DNA from: Moniliella sp. 'wahieum' | Lineage: Eukaryota; Basidiomycota; Moniliellomycetes; Moniliellales; Moniliellaceae | Length of the DNA stretch: 64,000 nucleotides | NCBI GenBank assembly: GCA_003971905.1 | Contig: RSEE01000025.1 | Location: forward strand, 434,001 to 498,000 | Reading direction: 5' to 3' | Shown: in pieces, positions 24,480 through 35,255 of the stretch | Numbering within the stretch: the stretch's first letter is position 1 | How the letters are laid out: every line of letters begins with the position of its first letter | Program-made: the position numbers and the translations under genes | The notes under the pieces: model-generated | Told to the model about the DNA's origin: nothing | Database searches by the model: none | Seen by the model: the letters and a program-made list of their open reading frames with translations, nothing else

Positions 24480-26566
24480 TTAGCGCGCGACGGCTGAGAG
24501 CGAGTGGGAGAAGAGGCGGCGAAAGCCAGCACGGAATTTCCCACGTTTCTTGGCCGGCAACGGGGTGGCGGTAGAGGGAGGGAAGAGGTGGTTTCCAGAC
24601 GCGGGCGGGGCTGTGGAACGGTTGGGAGCCGGGGTCGGGGTAGGTGCAGTGGGACGAGAGGTGGAAGGGAACAGGTGGTCCAGGGCCTCCAGGACCACGG
24701 GCGAGAAGGTTAGGCGTAGACCGGCCCCAAGGTAGCGTGGTCCGCGGGACGGAAGAGGCGGCGCAGCTGCCTGGCCCGGTCGCCGCACGCCCATCCTTCG
24801 CCGTTGTTCGTTCAGTGTAGACGCTTCCGAAAGGAGCGAGTCAAACGACGCGCTGCGCTGCAGCTCCTCTTCCTCCTGCACTTGTTCCGCCACTGGAAGC
24901 GGACGCGAAGTGGTAGGGCGCAAACTAAAGCCCAAGAGAGAAGACGTGGAGCGCATGCCTCGGTGCAAGTTCCCCGTACTGCCATAGAACCCAATCGACG
25001 CAGGATTGCGCAATCGGTCGGTAGTCGAACGCGTTCCGGACTGGGTAGGTGGGTAACGCTCTGGATCGGAGCGAGCGGGTGTTCCTCCGATCCCAGATAG
25101 GGGCGGGTGAGAGGATTTCCACGTCGTGCTGGCCCGGGATGGATCGGGTTGCCCGCACGTGCCGCACTTGTGCCAGTCGTGCCTTCTGTGGCGGGGCCAG
25201 TGGAAGGGCGGCGCGTGCTGCGCCGCGCCTCGCTGCGCGGGCGCTGACTAGACCGGCGTTGATGGTAACTTCGCCGAGAGGAGCGCGAGGCGCGCGAGGC
25301 ACGCATGCTCCGCCGTGAATTGGGCAGGGCCGAGGTGAAAGTGTAGCTGGACCCAACCAGGGTCGAGGTGCCATCCCCGTCTTCGTCCGACCAGTCCATC
25401 TCAGCCTCGTTGTCGCTCACGCTTGGACCCACGTCCTCATCCAGCTCGTCCAGAGAAGCGAGCGAGTCAGCTTCCTCGGAGAGACCCGCCAGACTGGGTG
25501 ACTCAGGCGCGCGCAACGCCTCCAGCTGGTCCGCTAGTTCGTCCACTTCTAATGCGGAAGGTGCATCGAGCGACATGCCGACCCCAATCCCGTGTTGCCT
25601 GAGCAGCTCATCAGGGTTCCCTTCATGCGGCGTTGGGCCGAGTAGGGGGATCCGCGCAGGGCGTTGTGCCCCCAGAGGAATAGGAGGAGTGGGAAGCAAT
25701 GGTCCCTCCCGTTCGGGGATGGGAGCAGGAACACCAGATTCGTGGGGGCATTGCAACAGATGCAGGGACGGGGGGGTCAGGAGAAAGGGCGTATGACTCG
25801 TGCGGGTAGGGTCTTTGGTGCTCAGGAGAGAGGTGGTTGTGGGAGGGGATGGGGCCCTGTTGAAAGCGTAGAAAAGGACTCTGTCGGAGGGGTAGGAAGG
25901 GAGCGCACCGGTCGGTCCGCTGGATAGGCAGTGTCTCCTTGCCCACCAATGGAGGGAGAGGCGGGGTTCCATACCGCGGTTGTTGTCGTGGGGTACTGAT
26001 GCCGGTGTGGTGGGCGCAGTGGAGGGCTGCGGGACAGAAAGAGCTGGCGCTGGACCAGGACCGCGGTTCCCCCGAGACAGGGCGGGAGCGGGCAAGGGAG
26101 GGTTGCGTGCGGTGGAGGTTGAGTACAGGGAGGAGACAGACTCGATGGATGGTCTGGGGCCGCGGATGCTGCGGTCAGACTGAATGCTGGTACTGGTGCT
26201 GGGCCGGCGGGGCGGGGGACCCTCTCGTACAGAGGGAAGGGGGGGCGGGGGGACGGTGGGGACGGGGGCGTAGTGACCGAGATCGGTGCTGGGGCGGGGG
26301 GTGGTCTAGTACAGAGGAGGAGAGGATGGGGGAGCTGTCGGGCTGGGCTGGAAGATGGGTGGGCAAAGCGTGCGTCGTCGTGGGAACGGGCGCGGGCGTG
26401 GGCGCGAGAAGGGCGGCGCGAGCGCCACTGGCACGAACGATGGCAAGGACGTCCTGGTTGGGCAGATGGGTGGTGGCCTGGGCGGTCGGGGGGGAGGGCG
26501 GAGCGAGGGGGAGGCGGGGGGGCCGGCAGAGACGCGGCGAAAGCGGGCGGCGGGGACGACGGCCAT
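24480..26566 (-). CDS. Low-complexity Ser/Pro-rich protein, function unknown
   Basis: I do not recognise a family. A possible start is ATG complement at 26566 (MAVVPAARFRRVSAGPP), leading into a long Pro-rich region. The middle (about 25600-25350) is acidic and likely ordered or partner-binding: LDAPSALEVDELADQLEAL, then an Asp/Glu/Ser run (NEAEMDWSDEDGDGTSTLVG). A Ser/Arg-rich stretch follows (RASRASRSSRRSYHQRRSSQ). The C-terminus contains FDSLLSEASTLNEQRR and GAGLRLTFSPVVLEALDHLF. It ends with a basic tail (KKRGKFRAGFRRLFSHSLS) and TAG at about 24480. At least three frame changes are needed. The composition suggests a disordered regulatory or cortical protein, but this is only inference. 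Start site uncertain. Confidence 0.5.
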
Positions 26567-26940
26567 GGCAGGCAGCGGGGGCGATGGCGGGGGCGATGGC
26601 GGGATGGCGAGGGTGGTGGTGGGGCGGAGCGGAGGACGCGACCCAGAACGCAACGCAACACTGCCCTCCTCCCCGCGGTGTCCGCAGGCAGTGTGGCGCA
26701 TCCGCCGCCCGCCGCCCGCCCCACACCGCCCCCGTGCTGGGCTCGCCCCGTCACACATCGTGTTCACCGGTGGCGCAGGGGCTGTCTGGCTGCGCAGCTG
26801 CCTGCAGAACAGCACAGCAAACACAGCCCGACACTGCCCCCGCACAGCCGTTCGAGGTGCTGCCTGGTGCTGCTGCTGCCGGCCCGTCGCCTCGGGGTCC
26901 GACGGCCAGTCACGCTGTCACGTGCGGTGATACGCCGTTC

Positions 26941-26964
26941 GTGCATGATGCATGATGCATGATG
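26941..26964. repeat. Palindrome-heptad array, ATGCATG, at a start codon
   Basis: A degenerate GTGCATG, two perfect ATGCATG units and a partial unit lie in register. The array overlaps the first ATG codons of the bZIP-like gene, so the repeat contributes the candidate initiation codons. Confidence 0.8.
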
Positions 26965-28594
26965 TCCGCCTGCGGCTCCTCTTCTCCAGCCACCACCGCC
27001 CCCCCTCGTGTCTGTCCACCCATGGCGCCCAGACCCAAGCAGTTGACGCCCGAGCAGCTCGAGATGCGCAGGCTGCGGCGCAAGGAGCAGAACCGCCTCG
27101 CCCAGCTCCGTCTCCGCATGCGCCGCCGTGGCCAGGACCCAAGTCTTGCTTCGGCGGCCGATGTGGCAGCCGCAGTCGCCCTGCCCGATCTGCCCGTCGC
27201 CGAGGCGCTGTCGGCTTCCGACGACTCCCCCTCAGCCCATCCCTCCGCCTTCCCCCCGTCCATCCACTCCGCCCCTCCTCCGCTCCCGCTGCGGTCGACC
27301 GCGCCCCCACTGACATCCTCGGCGCCCTCTCCTCCCTCTCTGCCTCCGGCTCTGGCCTCGGCAGCACTTGGTCTCCTCGGCTTGGGCCGCTGGCCTCACT
27401 CCCTCTGACCCTCCCAGGTCCGACTCCCACCCTCCCACCCAATCTCAAGCCCAACCCACAACCCATCCCCCATCCCAGGACCTCTCCTTCCCTTCTCTCC
27501 ATCCCAATTCCAGCCCGGCTTCTCCCCCGATCACCACCCCAGTGTCTCCCCCAACGATTCTGCTCTTCTCACTGCTCCCACTTTCCCCACCGCCCCACTC
27601 TCTCTAGCCACTCTACCCTCTCCACTGCCTCTGTCAACGACCTGTTGGCTGCCATGGAACTTCCCGCGCCCGTGCCGCAACAGGCCCCGCCCCATGCTTC
27701 GGCTAACCCACCTAGCCGTCACCATTGATCCCCTTCGAGTGGCAAATTACGCCGCCCAAACAATGAGACGCCTTCCGTCCAAGCCCCCCCTAACCAACTC
27801 GTGCTCGGTACCGGTGCTGCATCTCCTCGAACCTGGGACTTGTCCCGTCTCTTTGGCAACGTATGGGCCGACCAGCTCCTCATGCCCTCCTTCGACGTTA
27901 CCTTGGTCTTCGACACTTTTGGTCTCCGCATTGGTGTCGACAAAGCTCTCTGGGACGACGACCTCGCCTCTCTCATCTGCCGACGACTATTCCCCAGCGC
28001 CAACTGTGGGACCGGTTGCCGGAGGAGTACGCACCTCCAAACTAGCCGCCGTGGTCCCTCACCACTTCTTATCGACGCCTCGTTTCCCTGGCCAGTGGTG
28101 CGCGAACGCATCCTGCTCGGTATTCAGCGCGGATACTTTTCCGAGCTGGATCTCTGCACTGAGCTCTGGGGGAGGGGAGTCGTCCAACCCATGGGACACG
28201 GCCTATGTCGTTCATGGTGACGACCCCTTTGATCCCGAAGCGTACGAACTCAGCGAAGGATTTGTACCGCTGGGATTTGTTGACAGGTGCGCCCCCCCTC
28301 CTCACCCTTTTTTTTCCTACGTTGACGCTGACCTCGACTGACCCCGTCTGCAGCTCCAATTCTCCGCGCACCAACTGGTGGCGTCGCCAACGCGGGCTTG
28401 CCAACCTGGTTCTACCGAAGAACAGTCTTGGCCTTGCCTCAGTGGGTCCCAAGGCCGCATTACCGAGTTGTCTGTGGAATCCGAGTCGGACCGACCGGTC
28501 AAACGAGCTCGGGAAACGTCACCGCAACTCTTACCAACACCAGTGTAGCTCTTCGTTCTTGTCCTCTCCCCTTCTAGTCACTGCTTACATATAG
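26959..28594 (+). CDS. bZIP-like transcription factor with DUF3425 domain
   Basis: Probable nuclear DNA-binding regulator. Near the N-terminus RRLRRKEQNRLAQLRLRMRR matches a Yap/AP-1 basic region (Q-N-R-x-A-Q), but no clear leucine zipper follows. After a Ser/Pro-rich linker, the C-terminal half matches DUF3425, the domain paired with such basic regions in many fungal factors. Visible parts are IDASFPWPVVRERIL, FSELDLCTELWG, AYVVHGDDPFDPEAYELSEG, then TNWWRRQRGLANL. Intron 28287-28353 (67 nt, GTGCGC..CTGCAG) restores FVDSSNSPRTNWW. Frame changes occur near 27290, 27730 and 28010. The start is either ATG 26959 (inside a heptad repeat) or in-frame ATG 27022 (MAPRPKQLTPEQL); the latter sits close to the domain. 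The C-terminal stop is approximate. Confidence 0.7.
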
Positions 28595-29984
28595 CCCCGG
28601 CGGCCAAGACTCTGACTCGTTTTTTTCCCGCCTTTTGCCTGTGTTTGCCCCTCCCCATTGATCACTGTAATGCCACTTTTTGGGTGGGCGCCTCGACATC
28701 ACAGCTGGGTGGTTGTATCATGGATTCTATCACGCTCTGCAGTGACTATAGCGCAACCAGTGTGGCTAGGTCCCCCCCCCCATCTTAGTCGCAGCATCCT
28801 CCGTATGTGAGGCACCGACTCGCCCCGGAAATTGGTCCTGAGTGACCGTAACTAGTAACGCGTAAACTGTGCATCACCGTATATAGTACTCTTGCCCAAA
28901 CGCGCTCCCCACGGCTTACACATGTCCCACCTCTTCTTTCTGTTTGGCCCCGTGGGTCTCTGGTACCCCTACCCAGCTTTTCACTTGACGTCGGTGCACC
29001 AAGCTCGCCAAGGATACTACGGCGAGAGCAAGGTGTTTTGGGCGTGTGATGGAATGAATTAACTGCGATGAGTCTCTCTTTGGAGATGGTTCACCGCCCA
29101 CCTATTATCGACCACGTTCATCCGTATCCACGCACGCTACATCCGGCTTGGGCGCGAATTGCGGACGCAAGTAGATTCTTGAGCTGCTGGCGAATCCTCC
29201 GGTTTCCTAATCGGGTCGGCACCAACAAAAGCTGCACACGCCGGATGAGCGAGAGCCAGTTAGGCGCCGTATTTCTTTGTCCTGACTTCAAACCTGTAGA
29301 TGTGATGTGAATGCAACTGTTGCAGTAGGATATATCTATCCCAAATCATCTCAAGGAGGAAATGATCCAGAATCATGATTCTCCAAAAGGCCACACCGCA
29401 TCACACCAGAGAACACATAAAAGTGGCACTGGCTTCGGGTTACACTCCACGCCCTAACCCCCAGAGCAGGCCATTTTTGGCCCACATCGACTCGGTGCAC
29501 CAACTCTACGCTCGGTACCGCACAGCTTGCAGCTGTCCGTACTAGTTGCGTTCAGGTCCAAGTGCCTGAGTTCCAGACCCCCTGGCGGTTGGATGAGATG
29601 TTGAAGCTTTTTGCGTGAACATAATAACCAGATTTTTCGTCGGCAATGCAGCTGCAGCACTCCAGCGCCGCACCAGGCCGCACCCAAGTTTAAGTGGAGA
29701 AGTTGAGTGGTTGGAGATCCCATGGACAGCTCGATGAGATCGATGACCTTGGAGGCACATCCAGTACTGAGCTCACGCGCCATGAATCATTCATGCTCGC
29801 CTGAGGCCTGATGAAGGAACAAGCAGCTCAGGCTCTACGCGGCGCTTCGCCGTCCCTCGGCACCAGGGGGATGGACGTCTGAAAGAGTACTGTCCCCAGT
29901 GTGTCCACGGAGGGACACTGCAGAGGCTAGTTACTGAGTTCAGTACGTATTAACCCAACGCCAGCGCCCAGGGTCACCGGTGAG

Positions 29985-30215
29985 TTCTTAGCGCTGGGGG
30001 CTGGGGGACTGAGGCTCAGCGGCTCAATAAGTTGAGTAAGCTCAGCGGCTCCCGAGTACTGAGTCGTCGATGAGCCCACCTCATCCATCTCTCTCGCAAC
30101 GCTCCTCGGGCCCAGGCCTCAGGCTCTCAAGCTCTCAAGTCTCTTGAGACCCTCAGCCACTCAGTACTACACTAGGTACTCAGTCTGAGAGTGAGTACTC
30201 AGTACCTGTCACAGT
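29985..30215. repeat. Degenerate palindromic-word cluster (AGTACT / GCTCAGC / CTCTCAAG)
   Basis: Dense short direct and inverted words: GGCTCAGCGGCTC, TCTCAAGCTCTCAAG, GGTACTCAGTCTGAG and GAGTACTCAGTAC. The 14-mer GTACTCAGTCTGAG (30176-30189) recurs exactly at 55617-55630. Confidence 0.7.
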
Positions 30216-30355
30216 GACGCCACCACACTAGTCCGCACCGTCATCGATCATTACGCGTTACCTTGTCGCCAGGCCATCCACCCATGTCCCGCCAAAGCGG
30301 GCAAAAGCCGACCACACTGTCGAAATGCATCCTGGCGCATCGCGGGGTGGGCGCA

Positions 30356-30597
30356 CTGTTGGCCTAGGGAGCCGGACGGGCAGAAGGATGAGGAGAAGGT
30401 GATGGATTGGAGCCAGAGTTGGGTCTGGGTACAGAGGCATCTATATAGGAGGCTGGACTAGGCACAGGGACAGTGAGTCACACAGGAGAGAGTGCAGGGC
30501 ACAGGGACAGTGACACGCAGGGACGTCAGCGTGGAAGCCGATGGAACCGAGGCGAACCTGGTCTACCGACTGGGAGCCAGAGGATCACAGTCAACAC
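30356..30597. repeat. Direct duplication, copy 1 (~242 bp)
   Basis: Nearly identical to 31509-31747. Both copies start CTGTTGGCCTAGGGAG and end CAGTCAACAC, and differ by a few one- or two-base indels. Each copy contains an internal duplicated word, GCACAGGGACAGTGA. Confidence 0.95.
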
Positions 30598-31120
30598 CCC
30601 GCTGGCCAGGGAACCCGGAGACATCGGTTGTGGGATGAGCTCCTGCCAGTGGATGTAGAGAGGGGAGGACTTGAGTGGCAACCGGGACGAATGGCCTGGA
30701 GTTGTGCATGGCCACACACTGGCCTACACCCCCGCTGTCCAGGATGACACCTGAACGAGCCGAGCGCTTGTGGTTGTGTATTGTGCGACCGCCAGATGCT
30801 TGTAGAAGTCTTAGAAGTAAAAGTAGTAGGGGTTGCGCCCCGAAGCGATTTGGTGGGCAAAAGTAAAAAGCACCAGTTATAGGTGGTGAAAGAAAATTGG
30901 AAACTTGGAGTAAATGCGGTCCAAGGTCGTTTGGCATCAAAATTGGATGCGTTTGGTAGTTGTTTGGTTCCGCATGCCTGGTGCCAGTGGGGTCCATTGG
31001 GCATGGGAAATGAACGGGCGCTATGCGTCAACCGTCTTGATCTGTTTGGGTTCTCTTTGTTGTTGAAAAAGAGGAGTGGAAGAAGTTGGGTGACCACCCC
31101 CCCCCATCCTTTCCCCAGGT

Positions 31121-31147
31121 GCCCCGGATGAATTGGCAATCCGGGGC
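31121..31147. repeat. Perfect 9-bp inverted repeat (stem-loop)
   Basis: GCCCCGGAT at 31121-31129 pairs with ATCCGGGGC at 31139-31147 around a 9-base loop. It lies between the two 240-bp direct repeats. Confidence 0.85.
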
Positions 31148-31315
31148 GTGTAGCCGTGGGTGGGGCACTTGATGAGCAGCCACCCCCGCTTTCTGCGATT
31201 CGCCTGCGCCGTTTTGTCGTTGGAGGAATTTCGTCTCGTTGACGATACCCGACACGTTTTGTTCCGTCGTGTGTTGTCCCTAAAAATCATTGCCCCATCT
31301 GTGGGGGACGAGTGT

Positions 31316-31395
31316 GCCGATTGTGGCGGTAGTATGCCGATTGTGGCGGTAGTATGCCGATTGTGGCGGTAAGGCGCCGATTGTGGCGGTGGTGT
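31316..31395. repeat. 20-bp minisatellite, four copies
   Basis: The core GCCGATTGTGGCGGT starts at 31316, 31336, 31356 and 31376, exactly 20 bp apart. The linkers are AGTAT, AGTAT and AAGGC. Confidence 0.95.
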
Positions 31396-31508
31396 TGTTG
31401 GGCGGGACGGGTGTGTCTTGTGGGCTTGGCGGCTTAGCTTGGGCTTGTAGGCTTGGGGGTGGGCTTGCTTGAAGAGCGCTCCCCTTCCGGGGGGATCAGA
31501 TTGTAGCT

Positions 31509-31747
31509 CTGTTGGCCTAGGGAGCCGGACGGGCAGAAGGATGAGGAGAAGGTATGGATTGGAGCCAGAGTTGGGTCTGGGTACAGAGGCATCTTATAGA
31601 GGCTGGACTAGGCACAGGGACAGTGAGTCACACAGGAGAGAGTGCAGGGCACAGGGACAGTGACACGCAGGGACGTCAGCGTGGAAGCCGATGGAACCGA
31701 GGCGAACCTGGTCTACCGACTGGGAGCCAGAGGATCACAGTCAACAC
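31509..31747. repeat. Direct duplication, copy 2 (~239 bp)
   Basis: Second copy of the segment at 30356-30597, same orientation, about 1.15 kb downstream. The flanks differ on both sides. A decayed AACGTTT pair follows at about 31779-31797. Confidence 0.95.
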
Positions 31748-32095
31748 GCACGGACCTCCCTGTGCCTACTACAGCCTTAACGTTTAACACGTTTAACTCG
31801 CTCCAAAGGTCCAAGGCCTCTCCCCCAACCGCTAGCACAGGGGGAACGAACTGATTGATTGTTATGCAGCTCATATGCACATGACCGCCCAGACCCTCCG
31901 CCGATTTCACCGTGGAGCAACGGTAACACGTACCGTACCACTTCAGTCCCTGCACGCATCAGATTCATCAGATGATATAACGAGCAAATAAAAGCCCCAC
32001 TTGTGACCTCAGCCATCTGCCGCGCAACCCTCCAACCACCTTGTTCCTCGCATCTCCGACCATCGGCTTTGGCTTTCCAATCATCTCCAACCAGA

Positions 32096-33160
32096 ATGTG
32101 TCAACGGCAGACTTCACTTCGAGCCCCCTGCCTCCAGAGGGAGTGGTGCGCCGTACCGCGCTGGTAACCGGGTCGAGCAGCGGGATCGGTGTGGCGATTG
32201 CGCGTCAGCTGGGTGCGCAGGGGTTCGATGTGGGCTTAACGGTACGGCCAGGGGAAGCGCGAACGACGGTGGAAGAGCTCAAGGAGCAGCTAGAAACAGT
32301 GTATGGTGTGCAAGCCGAAATCTTTGTTACCGAGTTTGCCGTCCCGGCTGTGGCAGCGCCCCGGCTGTTGAATGCACACGTTGCGCGGTTTGGTCGGCTG
32401 GACGTGTTGTGCAACAATGCCGGCTGGGGCGCGTTTGCGCCAACGCCGTTTATGCGGTTGGGCGAGACGGATGCTAAGGGCAGCCAGACGGAAGGGGAGC
32501 AAGAAGAGGTGGATGCGCTGCTGGACAAGTTCCACAAGGGCATGGCAGTCAACTTGATGCCCCCGTGTTGCTTTCGTTTTGGCAGCCAAGCAATTTGAAA
32601 AACAGGCCCCGCCGCAACCTTGGACGCAGGATATGGAGGGCTCCCCAGACCTCGAGGCCAACTTTTACACGTCCCAATGGGGCAAGGGTCGGATCATTAT
32701 GACCAACTCGGTGCATGGGCTGACACCGCTGCCCAACAGCTCAATCTACACGTGCGCCAAGCACGCGTTGCGCGGCTTAACAGTTTACTTGGCTGGGGAG
32801 CTGGGGCCCCGTGGGGTGACGGTCAATGGCGTGGCACCTGGCTTGATTGCTACACCGCAGACAGAGATTGATCCCAAGGAGGTGGAGCGATTGCCCAAGA
32901 AAGGTCTGTTTGTGCCTCGGCCCGGCCGGCCATCGGAAGTAGCGGCGACGGTGGGCTTCTTGACATCGCTGGGAGCACGATACACAACGGCTCAGACGAT
33001 CATTACGGATGGGGGTTCACCACGGCCAACCCACAATTTTTCGGCCTGTAGCATGAAAGCTGTACTCCGTCCTCTTGGCAAAACGAACAACAAAGGAAAG
33101 TTGGTGGCTTGGTTGTGGACGGCCTGCCATGTACATACGGACGATTCCTTTGACCATTGA
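32096..33160 (+). CDS. Short-chain dehydrogenase/reductase (classical SDR)
   Basis: NAD(P)-dependent oxidoreductase with a Rossmann fold; substrate unknown. Visible motifs are the cofactor loop TGSSSGIG, NNAG (LCNNAGWGAF), the catalytic Ser in IIMTNSVHG, and YxxxK (IYTCAKHALRG). The PG motif (VNGVAPGLIATP) and a C-terminal TDGGSPRP are also present. The frame changes near 32550-32580. Adding one C to the CCCCC run and one T to the TTTT run gives VNLM-PPVLLSFLAAKQFEKQ, as in other SDRs. The ATG at 32096 would also need one missing base to join STADFTSSPLPPEG, so the start is provisional. In-frame reading runs to TGA at 33160, but the family usually ends soon after the DGG motif, so the last ~45 residues are unusual. 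Confidence 0.8.
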
Positions 33161-33991
33161 AGTGTTTAGTTGCTACTGGCGATGAATATGATCTAGATTC
33201 AATGATCCCGAAGGTGGTGGCGTAGGCGAGCACCGCTGCTATAGAGAAGAGTCTTTGGTCCGATGGGTCAGAGGGTCATATTCTGATGGTCGCAGTTACC
33301 CATTTTGCCATCAACGTTGCTCGCCGGTACGGGTCGCCAGTACGATTCGTCCGCTTTGCCCAGGCACTGGCTGCGTGCCTTGGTGCATTCTTGCGCTCCC
33401 TCCCCCTTCCCGCTTCAATGGTCCAGCAGCAGTGCGTTGTGCTCCATCCGACTCGTGGCCGCACTTGTCCGTGCACAAGAATTGTCGCTGCTGTACCAGA
33501 TCATGGGATCCGCCACCTCATCGCCATGCACAGCAATGCCATCGTCCTCTTTCTGCTGTTGTTGCCACACGCACGGGGCTTGGGATGTGAGAAAAGCTGC
33601 AGCCAAAACAGGTCACCGGCCCGACACGCTGTGCAACAGGCCAAAGTGCATGTCGCTGCGCTTCTTCTCCCGGTCAGTTTTCTCATGGTGCCCTGGATCC
33701 ATTTTGCCGCCGGTGGGGGGCATGCTGGCGTTCAGCCGGGTAGCGTATCCATCGGCGCCGGCATCATCGTCACCATCCACACCCCCTTGGGTGCCGGAAT
33801 GGACACGCGGCTCACGCCCGCACACAAAGGCCTGGCTCCTGGCTGCGCAAGCCGCGAGGCAGGCGCGGAATTAGGGCGGATCTTCGCAGGCGGCAACACT
33901 GCCGCTCTGCCTCGGCCTCCTTTTCCGAGTTTTTTCGTCCGCTGGCCAACGCCGCCCCACTGCTGCCCGCCTTCTCCCACCACACATCGCC
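33161..33991. other. Intergenic region upstream of eIF3i
   Basis: Overlapping open frames on both strands with no domain. The final part is C/T-rich and serves as the eIF3i promoter and leader. No gene is called. Confidence 0.5.
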
Positions 33992-35093
33992 ATGGTACGT
34001 TCCCCATCCTGCCTCGTTGCTCCTGCCGCGCCTCCTGCTGACCCGTCCCAAGCGCCCCATTCTCTTCCACGGACACGAGCGGCCGCTGAACCATATTCAG
34101 TTCAACAAGGAGGGCGACATCTTCTTCACCTCCTCGCGTGACAAGGTCGTCAACTGTGTCTTTAGCCACAACGGCGAGCGCATCGGCACCTACGATGGCC
34201 ACAACGGTGCGGTGTGGCGGGTGGACGTCGATTCGGAGACCAAGTTCCTTGTGACCGGATCCGCCGACAACACCATGCGTCTGTGGGAGGTGCAGACGGG
34301 CAAGGAGCTGTTCCAATGGACGTTCCAGACCGCGTGCGCTCGGTGGCGTGGAGCTCGGACAACTCGCAAATCCTCATGTTTACCGATGCGCGTGTCTCGA
34401 TCCCTGCGGTGATCCGGGTATTCGACATCAACCGAACGCTGAACCCACTAAGCAGTCCACCGAGCCCGTGCGTTCCATTGAGCTCCGCGGCCTCGAAGTC
34501 AAGCCCACCCAGGCTGTCTGGGCGGCCCTGGACGAGGCCATCATCACAGCCCATGCGGATGGCACAGTGGCGCGTATCCCGCACGACCGCCAAGCCCCCG
34601 AATCGGGCATGTTGACGATTTGGTAGAGAAGACAGTGTCTCCGCACCCTGGCTCGACCATCACGGATGTGCAGCTGAGCGCGGACCAGACGTACATTGTT
34701 ACTTCGGCTCGTGACAAGGTGGCGAAGCTGGATGCGCGGACGCTGGACACGATCAAAACCTATTCCACCGAGACCCCGTTGAACTCGGCTGCGGTGCACC
34801 CCACCCGGCCGTACATCATCCTCGGTGGTGGTCAGGACGCGATGGACGTGACGACAACAGGGGCGAGCCAGGGCCACTTTGAGACGCGCTTCTGGCACAA
34901 GGTCTTTGAGGAGGAGTGTGGCCGCTTTGCTGGGCACTTTGGTCCGGTAAACACGATTGCCATTCATCCGTTTGGCAAGTGCTTCGCTACGGGGGGTGAG
35001 GATGGCTATGTACGGATCAACTGGTTCGACCCTTCCTTCTTTACTCAGAAGCTGTACGGCAACGAGTTTGAGTTGGGGCCAGAGGACCAGTAA
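33992..35093 (+). CDS. Translation initiation factor eIF3 subunit I (TIF34)
   Basis: WD40 subunit of eIF3, which holds the 43S preinitiation complex together with subunits b and g. Exon 1 is only the ATG (33992-33994). Intron 33995-34052 (58 nt) has donor GTACGT and branch CTGAC. Exon 2 begins RPILFHGHERPLNHIQFNKEG, giving the family's exact M-RPIL start. WD repeats include DGHNGAVWRVDVD and GSADNTMRLWEV, and the end includes the conserved GGEDGYVRINWFD. TAA is at 35091-35093. Three frame changes (about 34333, 34435, 34617) each shift by one base in the same direction. One added base in CC, AAA and GG respectively restores TAVRSVAWSS, INRNAEPTKQ and LTDLVEKTVSP. The gene is essential in yeast, so sequencing deletions are more likely than a pseudogene. 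Confidence 0.93.
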
Positions 35094-35255
35094 TTCACCC
35101 CTCATGTACCCTATCTCGTGTTGAGGCTTTGCTCAGGTCCTTGCGGCCTGTCCCTCATTACTATGGAGCCCGCGCGTGAAAACGATTGCGAATGCAATAC
35201 CTGTAGCCTCAATTTTGTGTATGTGTGTGTGGGGTGGGTGTTAGCTAGTTTGAGC

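Larger units (their letters stand above)
28595..32095. other. Repeat-rich gene-free region
   Basis: About 3.5 kb without a supportable gene. It holds a palindrome-rich segment (29985-30215), a ~240-bp direct duplication (30356-30597 and 31509-31747), a perfect inverted repeat (31121-31147) and a 20-bp minisatellite (31316-31395). Open frames are short and mutually overlapping. It may be the remains of a mobile element, but no transposase or reverse transcriptase is visible. Confidence 0.6.

Noticed and set aside
31316..31395. CRISPR-like array
   Set aside because: The unit is only 20 bp, with near-identical 5-bp linkers and no spacers.
28595..32095. Transposable element with coding capacity
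   Set aside because: Repeats are present, but no transposase, integrase or reverse-transcriptase motif appears in any frame.
34017..34626. Programmed ribosomal frameshifting in eIF3i
   Set aside because: Three shifts in one gene, without a shared slippery motif and each cured by one homopolymer base, fit sequencing deletions better. The same happens in unrelated genes.
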